A DNA stretch of 64,000 nucleotides, from NCBI GenBank assembly GCA_022072165.1, contig JAJVIF010000002.1, positions 186,001 to 250,000 on the forward strand. Direction: 5' to 3'. The position numbers and the translations under genes are program-made. Position 1 is the stretch's first letter. Each line of letters opens with the position of its first letter. The notes under the pieces are model-generated. The model saw only the letters and a list, made by a program, of their open reading frames with translations, did no database searches and was not told where the DNA came from. Of this stretch, positions 35,208 to 44,265 are shown piece by piece. This stretch comes from a bacterium. Its GTDB lineage: Bacteria > JAJVIF01.

Positions 35208-35953
35208 CGGACCCTGGTCATGTCCTCCCAGATGCGGGGACGCTGATCTGCCTGGCGGTAGAGATGCTCAAACGGCGCGATGGGCTCGTAGGGGGCCGGC
35301 GCGACCAGTTCCTTGGCGCGTCCTTTGAGCGCGAAAATCCGATCCATCACCTCTTTGGAAGCGGCTGCCATTTTTTCTTCATCTTTAAATTCTGCCCGGG
35401 TGAGCGGGAGCGTAAACGGCTCTCCGTAGACCACCGCAATCTGGTGCATCGGACGCGGAAGGTACTTCTTTGGTGGGAGGGACTTGGCGGTCCCCTCGCA
35501 ATAGACCGGGAGCATCGGTACGCCGGCCCGCAGCGCCAGCTGCACTGCACCATTTTTTGGAATGCGACGCTCATACTCCTGCACGAGATCGCCATGCGGG
35601 AAAATCCCCACCGCTTCCCCTTCCTGCAGCGACTTGAGCGCCTGACGAAACGCGTTGTGGCCTACGGCTTTCCGGTCGACCCGGATCATCCCGGCTCCCC
35701 GCAGATAAAGCCGGAGGACCGGCACGCCAAAGAGGATTTCCGCGGCCATGAAGCGAACCGGGCGGGGCGACGTCACGATGATGCCGGCGGGGTCGAAAAG
35801 CGAGGGGTGATTTCCCACCACCAGGACGCCCCCGGTCCGGGGAAAGTGCTCGCGTCCGGCCACCACCAGTCCATGCCCCACTCGCAGGTACGCCCACATG
35901 AAGAGGCGACCTGCCTGATAGACGCCATACTCAAGCCGGGTGCGGAAGGACAT
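35204..35953 (-). CDS. 1-acyl-glycerol-3-phosphate acyltransferase-like protein (PlsC domain)
   Basis: The 249-aa product carries the acyltransferase HxxxxD motif as NHPSLFD (His49, Asp54), followed by the second block GAGMIRVDRKA and the third block GIFPHGDLV. These enzymes add the second acyl chain to lysophosphatidate in membrane lipid synthesis, though many homologues act on other acceptors. It is one of two such proteins here (the other at 41628-42317). Convergent with the ZIP transporter gene. Confidence 0.88.
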   Translation of the reverse strand: MSFRTRLEYGVYQAGRLFMWAYLRVGHGLVVAGREHFPRTGGVLVVGNHPSLFDPAGIIVTSPRPVRFMAAEILFGVPVLRLYLRGAGMIRVDRKAVGHNAFRQALKSLQEGEAVGIFPHGDLVQEYERRIPKNGAVQLALRAGVPMLPVYCEGTAKSLPPKKYLPRPMHQIAVVYGEPFTLPLTRAEFKDEEKMAAASKEVMDRIFALKGRAKELVAPAPYEPIAPFEHLYRQADQRPRIWEDMTRVR

Positions 35954-35977
35954 GCGCGAGATTGTAGAGCGAAAGGG

Positions 35978-36859
35978 TCAGATGCCCCGGAGCCAGGCCA
36001 GGACCCGCCGTCGCAGCACGGGCTGTCGCAGGAGCCCCAGCCCATGCTCCCGCCCCTCGCTGCTCAGGACCTCCGGATCTCCGGTCGTCAGCGCAGCCAT
36101 CCGGAGCGCTTCCCGTCGCTCTTCCTGGTCCGTCACGAAGAGGACATCTCTTGGGGTAAACGGGGAGACTTCGCGCCCCATCAGGGTGAAGCCGGGCGCG
36201 GGATAGTAGGGCGAGATGCAGACATGCCGGGTGGCGTCATACATCGCCGAGGCGACCCAGGCGGCGTTTGCCCCGACGCTGCCACCGATGATCCCCCAGC
36301 GCTCCGGATCGATTCGTCCGGACGCGCGGCAATACTGCCGGACCTCCCAGAGGTCGCGCAAAAACTGGACATTCGCGCCCAGCGGTGGGCCCTGGACTGA
36401 CAACCGTGCCATGACTTCCCCACGCTCCGGCATCGGCAACTGACGGGCGGCGACCCAGTCGGCGTACCGGGCGCAATGGGGCTCGCCCTCGCTCTCCCCG
36501 TGCCAGCGAAAGTCGATGGCGCACCAGGCAAAGTCGAGTTCGCTCAGGTCGTCCAGAAAGCCGGGAGCCCGTCGGTTCCAGGAGTCAGCATCCATGCCCC
36601 ACATGTGGAGCAACAGGAGCCAGCGTGGCTGAGCAACACCTGTGGGGAGGAACATCCGCGCCCGTAGGGTGCAGCCATCGCTCAGGCGAATCTTGTGGAT
36701 AAACACCTCGCCCATGGGCCAGGTGGCGGCATCCAGCGGTACCGGACAGACCGCAGGCGACGGGAAGTACTCCACTGGCGCGAGAGCCACCGGCCGGAAT
36801 CCCCGGGGATTCGGCAGTCGCCACCAGTCATCGGGGATCAGGTCCGGAGCGCCGGTCAT
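35978..36859 (-). CDS. Alpha/beta-hydrolase fold protein
   Basis: The 293-aa product has strands and loops of the fold: an oxyanion-type motif LLLLHMWGMD, the strand CAIDFRWHGESEG, and the nucleophile elbow GGSVGANAA with Ser at 194. A late Asp in FVTDQEE and His in EGREHG can complete the triad. No signal peptide is seen. The N-terminal 60 residues are specific to this protein. It lies 24 bp upstream of the acyltransferase and co-oriented with it, so they may be an operon. The substrate is unknown. Confidence 0.8.
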   Translation of the reverse strand: MTGAPDLIPDDWWRLPNPRGFRPVALAPVEYFPSPAVCPVPLDAATWPMGEVFIHKIRLSDGCTLRARMFLPTGVAQPRWLLLLHMWGMDADSWNRRAPGFLDDLSELDFAWCAIDFRWHGESEGEPHCARYADWVAARQLPMPERGEVMARLSVQGPPLGANVQFLRDLWEVRQYCRASGRIDPERWGIIGGSVGANAAWVASAMYDATRHVCISPYYPAPGFTLMGREVSPFTPRDVLFVTDQEERREALRMAALTTGDPEVLSSEGREHGLGLLRQPVLRRRVLAWLRGI

Positions 36860-36870
36860 GGGGGGGCTGA

Positions 36871-37443
36871 TTACTCCGCTGGTGGCGGGGCATCGAAGTC
36901 GGCGAAGGGGTCTGGTTCTGCGTCAGGTCCATCACCGAAATCCTCGTCCAGGCCTCCGGAGAGCCCTTCTTCCTCGGTCACTTCCCCCTTTTCGGTGATC
37001 CGATAGGCGGGCATGTTGACATCCGGAAACTCGATGGATGCCTGCGAGTTGGGAAACGCCAGGAGGATGTAATGCTCGGGCCCGGCGTGGAGTTCGAGGT
37101 CGTAGTACCGCACGAACGCCACCCCGCTGGGGTCATCCTCGCGGGCGCTGTAACCTGCGGGAATGGAACCATCGGCCACCAGTTCTTCAAAGGTGGCATA
37201 GCGACCAAAGCGCTGGTGATAGGCCAGCTGCATCATGTGAATCTGCTTCAGCGAATGAATGGTGGTGGCATTCCCGAAGCTGGGATTGGTCACGGAGGCG
37301 GAACCCTGTCCCGGATTCAGCCCCTTTGTTGCTGACTGCATCGATTGCAACTGGAAGACGACCAGGATGCCAATGATGGCGACACTGATCAGGATGCTGA
37401 TCATCGAGAAGCCGCGCTGCCGCTGTCCCAGTTTCTGCCTCAT
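36871..37443 (-). CDS. Type IV pilin-like protein lacking Glu5
   Basis: The 190-aa product has a basic leader and a prepilin peptidase site G/FSMIS followed by a hydrophobic helix ILISVAIIGILVVFQLQ. The glutamate normally found at position 5 after the cleavage site is serine. The globular part contains HMMQLAYHQRFGRYATFEELVADG, as in pseudopilins. The C-terminus is very acidic (TEEEGLSGGLDEDFGDG and on). The ATG at 37443 has AGGAGG about 6 bp upstream. It is downstream of alaS by 21 bp. Minor pseudopilins of GspK type also lack Glu5. Confidence 0.85.
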   Translation of the reverse strand: MRQKLGQRQRGFSMISILISVAIIGILVVFQLQSMQSATKGLNPGQGSASVTNPSFGNATTIHSLKQIHMMQLAYHQRFGRYATFEELVADGSIPAGYSAREDDPSGVAFVRYYDLELHAGPEHYILLAFPNSQASIEFPDVNMPAYRITEKGEVTEEEGLSGGLDEDFGDGPDAEPDPFADFDAPPPAE

Positions 37444-37464
37444 GTCGTCCTCCTGTCGCTGCGT

Positions 37465-40152
37465 TTAGCTTGTCAGCATACGGGACCGGAAGAGTTCCAG
37501 GGCGTCCGGAATCTGTGACCCGTCCTTACCCCCGCCCTGTGCCATGTCCGGACGTCCGCCGCCCCCGGCTCCCAGGAGCTTGCCGACCTCGCCGATCAGC
37601 TTGCCTGCCTGATGCCCCGCAGCGATGACATCCTCTGAGAGGGCCACCAGGGTGTTGTACTTGCCTTCCTCGCCGCCGATCAGCAGGATGGCGCAGCTGG
37701 CCTCCCGGTCGCGGATCGCCTGCGCGATGGTCCGGAGGGTCTCGGCACTCGCTCCCTCGATCTGTGATGCGAGGACCAGGGTCTGGTCGCGACGGTTCCC
37801 CTTCGCGATGAGGTCACCGACCTGGCTCAGCGCCAGTTGTTCCTTGAGCGTCGCCAGCTCCGTCCGGAGAGCTTTGGATTCTTCCCGGAGGCGATCCAGG
37901 CCCCCCAGGAGATCCTCGAGGGTCCGCTTCGCTTTGAGTTCGCCGGCGAGCCGCGCCACCATCGCTTCCTGTTCGAAGAGATACTCCATCGCCCGCATAC
38001 CGGTGTAGCCCGTGACCCGCCGGGTCCCCGCCGCGATGGATTCTTCCCGCACGAGGACAAATGCCCCCGCCTCCGCTGTATGGTCCAGATGGGTGCCACC
38101 GCAGAGTTCCAGCGACACCGGTCCCATGCGCAGGACCCGCACCTGGTCGCCATACTTTTCCCCGAAGAGGGCAACTGCCCCCATCGCCCGGGCATCGGCG
38201 ATGGGCATCTCCATTTTTTCGACCGGGAAGTCCGCCAGGATCCACTCATTGACGAGCGCATCGACCTGGGCGATCTGTTTTGCGGTCATCGCCTCGAAGT
38301 GCTTGAAGTCGAAGCGGACCCTGTCCGGCTCCACCAGCGACCCCGCCTGCTCCACATGCTCCCCCAGGACCTGCTTCAAAGCGCTGTGCAAAAGATGCGC
38401 GGTGGAGTGCGCCCGCATGGTGGGGGTCCGACGCTGCGTGTCAATCTCGGCCCGGACCGGTGTCTCCGGCTCCAGCGCTTCGGTGGCGCCGCTGACCAGT
38501 TTGCACCGATGCAGGAACACGCCGCCGGGGGTTTTCTGCGTATCGAGGACCTCCAGCACGAAGCGTCCGTCCATGGCGGAGATAGTGCCGCGATCGCCAA
38601 TCTGCCCCCCAGACTCGGCATAGAAAGGCGTCTGCTCCAGTGCCACCAAAACTTCGGCCTCACCAGCACTGATAGCCCCCAGCAGGAGGGTGTCGCCGCT
38701 GGTTGCGCCGGAGTAGCCCAGGAACAGTGTCGGAGGGAACTGGTCGAAGGCCTGCATGATCGAGGCGGCATCGCTGCCGGACCCTATCGCGCCGAGCTTG
38801 GCTTTGGTATCGGCCTTGGAGCGGGCGCGCTGTTCTGCCAGGGCAGCCTGAAACGCCGCCTCATCGACCGTCATACCGTGGTCTTCCACCAGGTCTTTGG
38901 TGAGATCCAGCGGGAAGCCATAGGTGTCGAAGAGGGTAAAGGCCTTGTCGCCGGGGAAGGTCGCAGGGAGAGTTCCGGCATTGGACGTTTGCAGATCTTC
39001 CAGTTCCCGGGCTAGCAGGGTCTCCCCGCGATGCAGGGTGCGGAGGAAGAGTTCTTCTTCGGTCGCAATGCGATCCGCGATGAAGGCTCCCTTCTGTACG
39101 ATCTCGGGATACTGGGTCCCCATGAGGTCGCGCAGGATCGGCAATGCCCCGGCCCAGACTCCGGGTCCGAAGCCGAGGCGATTCCCCCAACTCATGGCGC
39201 GACGCATGATGCGGCGCAGGACATACCCCCGTCCTACGCGATCCGGCAGGACCCCGTCCGCCATCAGGAACGCGGTCGCCCGGAGATGGTCCGCCAGGAC
39301 GTAGTAAGGATTGACCCGGGCTCCTGCTAGCTGGTTTTTGGTTTCGGTCTTGAAGTAGCCAATCAGCGGCTGGAATCCGTCGGTCTCAAAGACCGTGTCC
39401 TTTTGCTGCATCACCACACACATCCGCTCCAGCCCGGCGCCGGTGTCGACATTCTTCTTCGGCAGTTCCACCAGGGAGCCATCCGCCTGCCGATCAAACT
39501 GGGTGAAGACCAGGTTCCAGATTTCGATCCAGCGGCCATAGGCCGACCCGGGACCGTCATACTCCCCGTTGGTGGAGCCGAAGCGGGGACCGAGGTCGTA
39601 GAAGATTTCGGTATCCGGACCACAGGGGCCGGTCTCTGCCATCACCCAAAAGTTGTCTTCATCGCCAAGGCGGACAATCTTCGATTCGGGCAGGCCGACT
39701 TTGCTCCGCCAGAGGTCGTAGGCCTCCTGATCGTTTTCATGCACCGAGACCATGAGCTTCTCGGTGGGGATGCCCAGGACTTCGGTCAGGAAGGTCCAGG
39801 CCCAGGGGATGATCTCCGCCTTGAAGTAGTCCCCGATGCTGAAGTTCCCCAGCATTTCGAAGAAGGTGCAGTGCCGGGGAGTCCGTCCCACCTGCTCGAT
39901 GTCGAGGGTCCGGATGCACTTCTGGATACTCACCATGCGTGGCGATGGTGGAGTTTCCTGGCCGGTGAAGTACTTCTTCAGGGGCGTCATGCCGGCATTG
40001 ATCAGCAGGATGGTCGGATCATCGAAGGGGACCAGGGGCGCGGAGGCCAGGATGTGATGCTCCGAGCCGGGGAGGTCGCGGAAGTTCTCGAGGAAGAGGG
40101 TCCGGATTTCCTGGGCGGACCGGACCGGCATCTGGGTGGTGGAAGTGGCCAT
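37465..40152 (-). CDS. alaS: Alanine--tRNA ligase
   Basis: The 895-aa class II synthetase charges tRNA-Ala. Early blocks are FLENFRDLPGSEHHILASAP, the motif-2 region PRHCTFFEMLGNFSIGD, and TGAGLERM. The editing domain has HSTAHLLHSALK (HxxxH near 581) and CGGTHLDHT (near 683), the zinc-binding site that removes mischarged serine. The C-Ala domain ends the protein with GGGGRPDMAQGG. The ATG at 40152 is chosen because the 13-codon extension has no signal; an AAGGAG lies about 14 bp upstream. It is normal in length and complete. Confidence 0.97.
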   Translation of the reverse strand: MATSTTQMPVRSAQEIRTLFLENFRDLPGSEHHILASAPLVPFDDPTILLINAGMTPLKKYFTGQETPPSPRMVSIQKCIRTLDIEQVGRTPRHCTFFEMLGNFSIGDYFKAEIIPWAWTFLTEVLGIPTEKLMVSVHENDQEAYDLWRSKVGLPESKIVRLGDEDNFWVMAETGPCGPDTEIFYDLGPRFGSTNGEYDGPGSAYGRWIEIWNLVFTQFDRQADGSLVELPKKNVDTGAGLERMCVVMQQKDTVFETDGFQPLIGYFKTETKNQLAGARVNPYYVLADHLRATAFLMADGVLPDRVGRGYVLRRIMRRAMSWGNRLGFGPGVWAGALPILRDLMGTQYPEIVQKGAFIADRIATEEELFLRTLHRGETLLARELEDLQTSNAGTLPATFPGDKAFTLFDTYGFPLDLTKDLVEDHGMTVDEAAFQAALAEQRARSKADTKAKLGAIGSGSDAASIMQAFDQFPPTLFLGYSGATSGDTLLLGAISAGEAEVLVALEQTPFYAESGGQIGDRGTISAMDGRFVLEVLDTQKTPGGVFLHRCKLVSGATEALEPETPVRAEIDTQRRTPTMRAHSTAHLLHSALKQVLGEHVEQAGSLVEPDRVRFDFKHFEAMTAKQIAQVDALVNEWILADFPVEKMEMPIADARAMGAVALFGEKYGDQVRVLRMGPVSLELCGGTHLDHTAEAGAFVLVREESIAAGTRRVTGYTGMRAMEYLFEQEAMVARLAGELKAKRTLEDLLGGLDRLREESKALRTELATLKEQLALSQVGDLIAKGNRRDQTLVLASQIEGASAETLRTIAQAIRDREASCAILLIGGEEGKYNTLVALSEDVIAAGHQAGKLIGEVGKLLGAGGGGRPDMAQGGGKDGSQIPDALELFRSRMLTS

Positions 40153-40187
40153 GAGACTCGCGCAAGGCTCCTTGAGGACCGGGCATG

Positions 40188-40217
40188 ACAACGCCCTCCG
40201 CCAGTACCGGAGGGCGT
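40188..40217 (-). terminator. Hairpin between the DUF6265-like gene and alaS
   Basis: ACGCCCTCCG (40191-40200) pairs with CGGAGGGCGT (40208-40217) across a 7-nt loop, 44 bp past the stop of the gene at 40261-40803. On the minus strand it is followed by TGTCATG, a poor T tract, so termination may be partial. Confidence 0.5.
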
Positions 40218-40260
40218 CAGTGATTCTACCAGTCCTGCCGGTGCCGGTTAGCCGGTGATG

Positions 40261-40803
40261 CTACTCCGGGGTGGCTGGCGACCGACGGTGGGAAACAAAC
40301 TCGACGACCATTTCGCCCTCCTCGCCCCGGAGCACGACCACCGACTTCATCTCATCTTTGCCCGTCCGCTCAATGAAGGCTTCTTTCATGCTGAACGTGG
40401 GGTCATCGTGCCAGTACCGGACCCGTCCATCGGCCAGGACTTCCAGGTTGTAGGTCCCCTTGTGCCCAAAGGGGGTCTCGGTGAGGGGGGTCATGCCGGG
40501 GCCATAGATGGCGTAGTGCCAGCGGAGCCCGTCGGGGGTCGCCTCGATGAGGTCGTACTCGATGATGCTGCAGGTGCCATCGGGGTCCACCACCTGATAC
40601 ACCCCGGCCATCGTGTGACCTGCCGGGGCGTGGACGGTCATGATCGCGAGACTGCCGAAATGCTCCCCTTCCCAGGTCCCCACCAGCCAGGCGAGGTCTT
40701 TAAGGTCCGGCTTTCCTTCTGCGACGGCATCTGCGGTTGGTTCTGCCGCCACCGGGACCAGGAGAGAAAACATGAGCAGGAGACTGAGCCACCAGGGTCG
40801 CAT
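40261..40803 (-). CDS. Exported lipocalin-like protein (DUF6265-like)
   Basis: The 180-aa product starts at ATG 40803, with GGAAG about 6 bp upstream, and has a signal peptide (LLLMFSLLVPVAAEP). The mature part opens with LAWLVGTWEGEHFG and continues with regularly spaced strands (AGHTMAGVYQVVD, EYDLIEATPDG). This is the look of DUF6265/DUF1579-type calycin-like beta-barrels, which bind unknown small ligands. No catalytic site is visible. It is divergent from the ATPase gene at 40974. Confidence 0.75.
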   Translation of the reverse strand: MRPWWLSLLLMFSLLVPVAAEPTADAVAEGKPDLKDLAWLVGTWEGEHFGSLAIMTVHAPAGHTMAGVYQVVDPDGTCSIIEYDLIEATPDGLRWHYAIYGPGMTPLTETPFGHKGTYNLEVLADGRVRYWHDDPTFSMKEAFIERTGKDEMKSVVVLRGEEGEMVVEFVSHRRSPATPE

Positions 40804-40973
40804 AGAGCACTTCCTTTCGGGTTGTAGGCAGGAGTCAGGCATCCCGGGACTGGCAACACGGCACCGAGGCCAGCGCGATTGTACCGATGTCCGCCGATGT
40901 GTTGCCCAACGGGGAAGACTCGTGGAGAACCGACGCTTGCTCCGCTGACAGGGAGCCCGTACCGTGCTCCCTT

Positions 40974-41621
40974 ATGGCCGGTACCCGCATCTACATCATG
41001 GGCGCGCATTCGACAGGCAAAACGACCCTGGCGCGGTACATCTCGCAGCGGTGGCAGGTGCCGCTGGTCACGGAAGTAGCGCGGACAGTCCTGGCAGAAC
41101 ACGAGCTGAAGCTGGCCTCCCTGCGGACCGACCTCAAAACGGTGAATGCGTATCAGCGAGCCGTGTTCGAGCGCCAGCTGGCGGCGGAGCGGGAACATGC
41201 AGCGGCGGGGTTTGTTTCGGACCGGAGTTTCGACAACCTGGCCTACGCGGCGATGTACTCCACCATCACCCAGCAGCTGATGGACTCTACCCTCATGCAG
41301 GAGTGGTTCCAGCTGATGGAAGGCTCCCTCATCTTTTTTGTGCGACCGCATCCCTCCCTGGTGGCAGAGGATGGAACCCGGGCGAGCACGAACTGGGACG
41401 ACCTGGTCGCCATCGATGGCATGGTGAAGTTCCTCCTGGAGATGAGTGGCCTGCGGTACATCCCCATTCACGCGCAAAAAATGCAGGAACGGGTCCGGAT
41501 CGTGGAAGCGGTCCTGGCGCTGGCGGACCCCCGGTTCCGGGATGCCCCGGAACAGATCACGCTCTTTCCCGAAACCATCAGCACCAATGGGGTCGCAGCG
41601 GGCCTGAAGCACCGGGGCTAA
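40974..41621 (+). CDS. AAA-type P-loop ATPase or kinase, NadR-like
   Basis: The 215-aa product starts at ATG 40974, which puts the P-loop near the N-terminus (GAHSTGKTT, residues 10-18). DRSFDNLAY and a HPSLVAEDGTR segment follow, as in the AAA_28 family that includes the kinase part of NadR. A longer frame starting at 40887 runs through a non-coding looking stretch. No other domain is present, so it is a stand-alone ATPase or nucleoside/nicotinamide-type kinase; the substrate is not known. Confidence 0.8.
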   Translation: MAGTRIYIMGAHSTGKTTLARYISQRWQVPLVTEVARTVLAEHELKLASLRTDLKTVNAYQRAVFERQLAAEREHAAAGFVSDRSFDNLAYAAMYSTITQQLMDSTLMQEWFQLMEGSLIFFVRPHPSLVAEDGTRASTNWDDLVAIDGMVKFLLEMSGLRYIPIHAQKMQERVRIVEAVLALADPRFRDAPEQITLFPETISTNGVAAGLKHRG

Positions 41622-41627
41622 GCCAGC

Positions 41628-42317
41628 TCATTCGATGGCGTAGATCCGATCCATGATCGCCTGCGACACGGTCGCCACCCGCTCCGGGTCCTTCAGATCG
41701 CCCCGCGTGATGTCAGGCTGAAACACCGGTCCGAAGCGGATCCGCACCGCTCGCCCCGGACGGGGAAGTGTCTTGCCATAGGGCAACGCCACGTCGGTGC
41801 CGAAGGTCCGGACCGGCAAAATCGAGGCCCCACTGAGCGCCGCCATCTGCACCAGCCCTTCTTTCACCGCCCGTCCTTCGCTGTCCGCCACCAGAGTGCC
41901 GGCGGGATAAATCCCAATCGCCCATCCCTGTTCCAGCATCCTGAGTGCCTGACGCAGGGCGGTGGCCCCTCCCTTTTGACGATCGACAAAGATCATGCCG
42001 GTCCCCCGCATGATGCGCCGCAGCACGGGGTAGGAGAAGGTCCACTCGGCGGCCAGGACAGCGGTGCGTCGGGGCAACGCTGCCAGCAGGCAGGGGGGAT
42101 CGAGAAGCGAGGGGTGATTCCCCGCCACCAGCAGCGGTCCCGCCAATGGCACCAGGTCTTCGTCTTCGATAAAGAGCTGGTGGGCGGTCCGGAGATACCC
42201 CCGGAGTCCCAGCCTCAGTTGCCGATACGCCCGCCCGGAGCGTCGCCACGGATGAAACAGCGGCAACCCAGAGGGATCCCAGGTGGGGGGCGGAATGGGT
42301 CCGGCAGGAAGCGGCAT
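41628..42317 (-). CDS. 1-acyl-glycerol-3-phosphate acyltransferase-like protein (PlsC domain)
   Basis: The 229-aa product contains NHPSLLD (His68, Asp73), the block GTGMIFVDRQKG and the third block GIYPAGTLV, so all the usual motifs of the PlsC family are present. An N-terminal Pro-rich extension of about 25 residues is present. It is a paralogue of the protein at 35204-35953. It converges with the ATPase gene 7 bp away and is co-oriented with the small membrane protein 37 bp upstream. Confidence 0.87.
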   Translation of the reverse strand: MPLPAGPIPPPTWDPSGLPLFHPWRRSGRAYRQLRLGLRGYLRTAHQLFIEDEDLVPLAGPLLVAGNHPSLLDPPCLLAALPRRTAVLAAEWTFSYPVLRRIMRGTGMIFVDRQKGGATALRQALRMLEQGWAIGIYPAGTLVADSEGRAVKEGLVQMAALSGASILPVRTFGTDVALPYGKTLPRPGRAVRIRFGPVFQPDITRGDLKDPERVATVSQAIMDRIYAIE

Positions 42318-42353
42318 GGCTGGAGCGTACCGAATCTGCTACTGGAGAGCGAA

Positions 42354-42587
42354 TCAGGCCATCGGACTGGGGGTGCGATGTCGATGGGGCCAGAGGACCG
42401 CGTCCATCTGCGCCAGATAGCCCGTACCGAAGAGGAGATAGAGGGGCCATCCGGCAAAGGGGAGCAGCACCTGGGCCGTGCACCAGAGGAGGCGGTGCGG
42501 CCAGCAGGGCAACTCGCTCTCGAGGATCACGAGGATTGCGACAAAGGTCCAGAGGACCCACAAGGCCAGCAAGAACATGGTCGTCAT
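42354..42587 (-). CDS. Small membrane protein, PLDc_N-like
   Basis: The 77-aa product has two hydrophobic segments (MFLLALWVLWTFVAILVIL and LLPFAGWPLYLLFG) separated by a short loop with Pro-Cys-Trp-Pro. This matches the PLDc_N domain (phospholipase D N-terminal) that also occurs alone as a small two-span protein. It lies 37 bp upstream of the acyltransferase gene and may be co-transcribed. AAGGG precedes the ATG. Confidence 0.6.
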   Translation of the reverse strand: MTTMFLLALWVLWTFVAILVILESELPCWPHRLLWCTAQVLLPFAGWPLYLLFGTGYLAQMDAVLWPHRHRTPSPMA

Positions 42588-42674
42588 CCCTTGTCATCCG
42601 GTCGAAGTCCCAGATGGGCATCACCCTGGAAGGTGTACGCTAAGGATACCCTATGTAGCGACATATCGCCGCGG

Positions 42675-42706
42675 GAAAAACGAGTGCCCCTGGGGTCAGG
42701 GGCACT
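42675..42706 (-). terminator. Rho-independent terminator after the zinc-ribbon gene
   Basis: AGTGCCCCT (42683-42691) pairs with AGGGGCACT (42698-42706) around GGGGTC; on the minus strand CGTTTTTCCC follows. It lies 42 bp past the stop of the zinc-ribbon gene. Confidence 0.8.
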
Positions 42707-42747
42707 GGAGGACTATGCGTGCAACTCGAAGTGGGTGCTTTACGTCC

Positions 42748-42981
42748 TCACCGGGTCACGATGGGGGCGCGACGGGGACGTGCTTTGGCAGCTGGTCGCA
42801 CTGCTTCGGTTTCCTGCTCCGGACGGAAGTAGCGTCGCCATGAATTTTTTCCGCATCCACTGCAGCGATTGAGCGATACTGGATGCTTCCCGAAGACCTT
42901 ATGGCCACACTTCATACACTGATAGTCGGCCCGAAACGAAGCGTCATACCCCCCGGTCGCGGTCAGAAGCCCTGTGGTCAC
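42748..42981 (-). CDS. Small zinc-ribbon protein
   Basis: The start is taken as the GTG at 42981, which has AAAGGGGG about 8 bp upstream; a longer frame to 43152 has no site and a non-coding look. The 77-aa product has a Cys4 zinc ribbon, CMKCGHKVFGKHPVSLNRCSGC in outline (C-x2-C-x13-C-x2-C), followed by a basic tail (AKARPRRAP). Zinc ribbons of this kind bind nucleic acid or protein partners. A terminator supports a one-gene transcript. The function is unknown. Confidence 0.65.
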   Translation of the reverse strand: MTTGLLTATGGYDASFRADYQCMKCGHKVFGKHPVSLNRCSGCGKNSWRRYFRPEQETEAVRPAAKARPRRAPIVTR

Positions 42982-43313
42982 GGAGTTCCCCCTTTGGGCG
43001 ATCACTGGCCAGTCCTTTGAGATCAACCCCTGATCCCAGGACCGCGTCAGCCGCGCTGGATGGCTGGTGATCGGGGCAGCCACCCCACCGGTACCTACCG
43101 TACCAGCAGATCTTTCGCGTGCAAAGTATCCCAACGGATACCGGCAGGCCAAAGAAAACGCGAGCCATTCCTAAGATGCGGTTGCCCAGGGTTTGGTTCA
43201 TCTGTCCAGAGAAATCTCAGGCTGGCAGGCGGCTCCCAGCCCTGTGGTGGAGGGGGGAGTAGAATGCGACCCGTCCGCCGCCATCGGTCAATCCGCGAAG
43301 GAGCGCTGCTGCT

Positions 43314-44120
43314 GTGTCCGCTACGCCCCCCCTCCCGCCGTTATGTACCCGCGCCACCGTCCGACTCGTCGGCAAGCAGGTGGTCGACACCGCAGCCCTT
43401 GCGGACTTCCTCACCGATGAAGGCTATGTCTGGGAGCCCTCGACCAGCAACGCCCCCGACCTCATTCCCGAGATCGCCGGGCGCCTCTGTTACATGAGCT
43501 ATGGCAAGGGGCGGAAGGAAAACCGGGACTATCTGGACAACATCCTGAGTGTCCGTCACGGCTCCGTGCTGGAGCACTCGGTCTTCAACTTTCTCATCAC
43601 CGGAGTCTCCCGGTCCCTCACGCACGAACTCGTACGCCACCGGGCGGGATTTGGGTATTCCCAGCTCTCCCAGCGCTATGTCGATGAGTCCGACACCGCC
43701 TTCGTCGAGCCCGCCATCATTGCCGCGGACCCCGAAGCCCATCAGATTTTTGTCGAAGCCGTGACAGCGGCCCGGGAGTGGTACATCGCGCTGGGAGATC
43801 GCCTGGAAGCGGTGATTGCGGCGAAGGGGCTCGAAGGGGATCTGAGCAAAACGCGGCTCCGGAAGCTCGCCCGGGAAGCCGCCCGGGCGGTCCTGCCCAA
43901 TGCCACGGAAACCAAGATCTTTGTGACGGCCAACGCCCGGGCGTTGCGACACTTCATTGAGCTGCGCGCCAGTCGGGAAGCGGAGCCGGAAATCCGGGCC
44001 CTGGCGGTCCAGATCTGCCGGATGCTGCAGGCAGAAGCGCCGAATCTGTTCGGGGACTATCACGTCATGACCCTCCCTGACGGCACCGAAGCCTGCAGCA
44101 CGGCGAATCCCAAAGTCTAA
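43314..44120 (+). CDS. thyX: FAD-dependent thymidylate synthase
   Basis: ThyX makes dTMP from dUMP using methylenetetrahydrofolate and reduced flavin. The 268-aa product has the ThyX signature RHR (residues 108-110) followed by SQLSQRY, and the preceding block HGSVLEHSVFNFLITGVSR. The C-terminal part carries LPNATETKIFVTANARALRHFIELR. Translation begins at the GTG at 43314 with AAGGAG about 10 bp upstream, and TAGAAT (43259-43264) is the probable -10 box. Its presence suggests that thyA may be missing, which cannot be checked here. Confidence 0.96.
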   Translation: MSATPPLPPLCTRATVRLVGKQVVDTAALADFLTDEGYVWEPSTSNAPDLIPEIAGRLCYMSYGKGRKENRDYLDNILSVRHGSVLEHSVFNFLITGVSRSLTHELVRHRAGFGYSQLSQRYVDESDTAFVEPAIIAADPEAHQIFVEAVTAAREWYIALGDRLEAVIAAKGLEGDLSKTRLRKLAREAARAVLPNATETKIFVTANARALRHFIELRASREAEPEIRALAVQICRMLQAEAPNLFGDYHVMTLPDGTEACSTANPKV

Positions 44121-44265
44121 AACGGCTTCCTGCCTCTGCTTGCCGGCCTCACTTCGTGTCCCGCCAGGGATACAACCTTCTGTGCCTGAACAGCGTCTGA
44201 GTGAATGCGCTGTGCCGGGTCAGCGAGACTCTACGCACATCACTGCATCAGGAAGGTTCGTCTCC

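Noticed and set aside
37837-39015. A 392-codon ORF opposite alaS
   Set aside because: Antisense shadow of a well-conserved synthetase, low-complexity translation and no ribosome binding site.
42982-43152. N-terminal extension of the zinc-ribbon gene
   Set aside because: The extension has no ribosome binding site and no coding character; a GTG with AAAGGGGG explains the start better.
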